From the NCBI GenBank assembly GCA_018399855.1, contig JAGYNX010000084.1, positions 1 to 7,966 on the forward strand: a DNA stretch of 7,966 bases, written 5' to 3'. The position numbers and the translations under genes were made by a program. Position 1 is the stretch's first letter. Every line of letters begins with the position of its first letter. The stretch is from Spirochaetota bacterium. GTDB taxonomy: Bacteria; Spirochaetota; UBA4802; UB4802. The notes under the pieces are model-generated. The model did no database searches and had not been told where the DNA came from. It was given only the letters and a program-made list of their open reading frames with translations. This document shows, one piece after another, positions 7,544 through 7,966 of this stretch.

Positions 7544-7606
7544 GTCAATTAATTTAAGCAATTAATTGACATCATAATATAATAAAATCAAATGTCAATT
7601 AATTTA
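7544..7606. repeat. Three copies of GTCAATTAATT in alternating orientation
   Basis: Copy A is GTCAATTAATTTA on the plus strand at 7544-7556. Copy B is AATTAATTGACAT at 7560-7572, inverted. Copy C is ATGTCAATTAATT at 7592-7604, which continues to TTA at 7606 and so matches all 13 bases of A. A and B can form an 11-bp hairpin with a 5-nt loop. B and C form a perfect 13-bp inverted repeat spaced by 19 nt. Copy C contains the -35 box and copy B abuts the -10 box of the predicted fliL promoter. That placement suits a regulator binding at paired sites, though the function is inferred. Confidence 0.75.
7571..7598 (-). promoter_or_regulatory. Near-consensus sigma-70-type promoter for fliL-flhA
   Basis: Read on the minus strand, TTGACA (7598-7593) is followed by 16 nt of AT-rich spacer and TATGAT (7576-7571), matching 6/6 and 5/6 bases of the housekeeping consensus. 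Transcription would start near 7564 and run into fliL. The region is AT-rich, which raises the chance of a random -10, but a full -35 at good spacing and in the right orientation upstream of an operon is strong. Spirochaetes such as Borrelia are known to use housekeeping sigma for flagellar operons. Confidence 0.65.
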
Positions 7607-7641
7607 TGATTATGTCACTAAACCGCATTCCTGAAAAACTC

Positions 7642-7966
7642 CTATCTCCATTCTTCATCGGGCAGCGGTCTTGAAATTTTCGGCGACGTCTGCCTGGGCA
7701 TTCCCCTGTCACGAAGTATTACAATATCCACCCTCCGGTTATATGCCCTCCCCTCGGGTGTATTATTATCATCTATGGGCCTGTGTTCACCAAAAGCCAC
7801 TGACGAGAGCTGTTTCGGTTTTACATTTTCTTCTTCAACCAGGTACTCCACCACGTTCACAGAGCGGGCTGACGAGAGTTCCCAGTTATTATCATATCCT
7901 TCTCCAAGACCCCGCGGGGATACCGGCCTGTTATCCGTATGTCCTTCAATTCTGGTATAGTTATCA
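7642..7966 (-). CDS. motB: Flagellar motor stator protein MotB (C-terminal part, N-terminus beyond window)
   Basis: MotB, with MotA, forms the proton-conducting stator and anchors it to peptidoglycan through an OmpA-like domain. The open frame enters at the right edge and gives 107 residues to the TAG at 7642-7644. It shows the OmpA/MotB peptidoglycan-binding core: IEGHTDNRPV (residues 6-15 of the fragment), then NNWELSSARSVNVVEYL, the GEHRPIDDNNTPEGRAYNRRVDIVI block, and a polar 20-odd-residue tail. The WELSSAR and EGRA-NRRV motifs are typical of MotB rather than general OmpA lipoproteins, and fliL next door agrees. The membrane helix, the proton-binding Asp and the plug lie outside the window. 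A GTG at 7860 is an internal Val codon, not the start. Confidence 0.93.
   Translation of the reverse strand, partial: DNYTRIEGHTDNRPVSPRGLGEGYDNNWELSSARSVNVVEYLVEEENVKPKQLSSVAFGEHRPIDDNNTPEGRAYNRRVDIVILRDRGMPRQTSPKISRPLPDEEWR

Larger units (their letters stand above)
7406..7641. other. motB-fliL intergenic control region
   Basis: This 236-bp stretch has no convincing gene on either strand. The half next to motB (about 7544-7620) is very AT-rich and carries three copies of GTCAATTAATT and a near-consensus promoter on the minus strand. The half next to fliL is more mixed and would be a leader of roughly 155-160 nt. It contains a small GC hairpin with a T-run (7501-7517) and a short odd-centred palindrome AAGGTAACCTT (7530-7540). 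I recognise no riboswitch and no strong terminator for motB, so read-through from motB into fliL remains possible. Confidence 0.7.

Noticed and set aside
7566..7583. Plus-strand promoter using TTGACA at 7566-7571 and TATAAT at 7578-7583
   Set aside because: Only 6 nt separate the boxes, and no plus-strand gene lies downstream; both arise from the palindromic AT-rich repeats.
7544..7606. CRISPR-like or transposon-end repeats
   Set aside because: There are only three short copies in alternating orientation with unequal spacing, with no cas, transposase or target-site duplication nearby.

Overview
The window holds part of a bacterial flagellar gene cluster. Every real gene is on the minus strand. 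In transcription order (right to left) they are: the 3' end of motB (stator), an intergenic control region, fliL (basal-body and stator-associated membrane protein), fliY (switch/C-ring protein of the FliN family), and the export-gate genes fliO, fliP, fliQ, fliR, flhB and flhA. flhA runs off the left edge about 60 codons short of its usual end, and motB runs off the right edge. From fliL to flhA the genes are tightly packed: fliO/fliP overlap, fliR starts 1 nt after fliQ, and fliR/flhB probably overlap. The largest gap there is 72 nt.

The likely source is a spirochaete. The basis is the gene order motB-fliL-(fliM)-fliY-fliO-P-Q-R-flhB-flhA, a 178-residue FliL, and an FlhB N-terminus whose block FDLQLFSAEEEGRTEEPTEKK-like precedes the first membrane segment, a pattern I associate with spirochaete FlhB. 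This rests on recall of the families, not on a search. Base composition looks moderate, in the mid-40s % GC by eye, and even across the genes. I see no sign of mobile DNA, RNA genes or CRISPR.

Together the genes build the inner part of the flagellum. FlhA, FlhB, FliP, FliQ, FliR and FliO form or assemble the type III export gate in the cytoplasmic membrane. FliY belongs to the cytoplasmic switch ring that receives CheY-P. FliL and MotB belong to the torque-generating stator.

The one sizeable non-coding stretch is the 236 bp between motB and fliL. On the minus strand it holds a near-consensus housekeeping promoter (TTGACA, 16 nt, TATGAT). This promoter lies among three copies of GTCAATTAATT in alternating orientation, which looks like an operator. 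A weak hairpin followed by a T-run sits in the predicted fliL leader.

This is mostly a conventional flagellar locus and I found no new system. The points worth checking are the absence of fliM from its usual slot between fliL and fliY, the loss of most CheC-type phosphatase residues in FliY, the repeat-flanked promoter, and the uncertain translation start of flhB.
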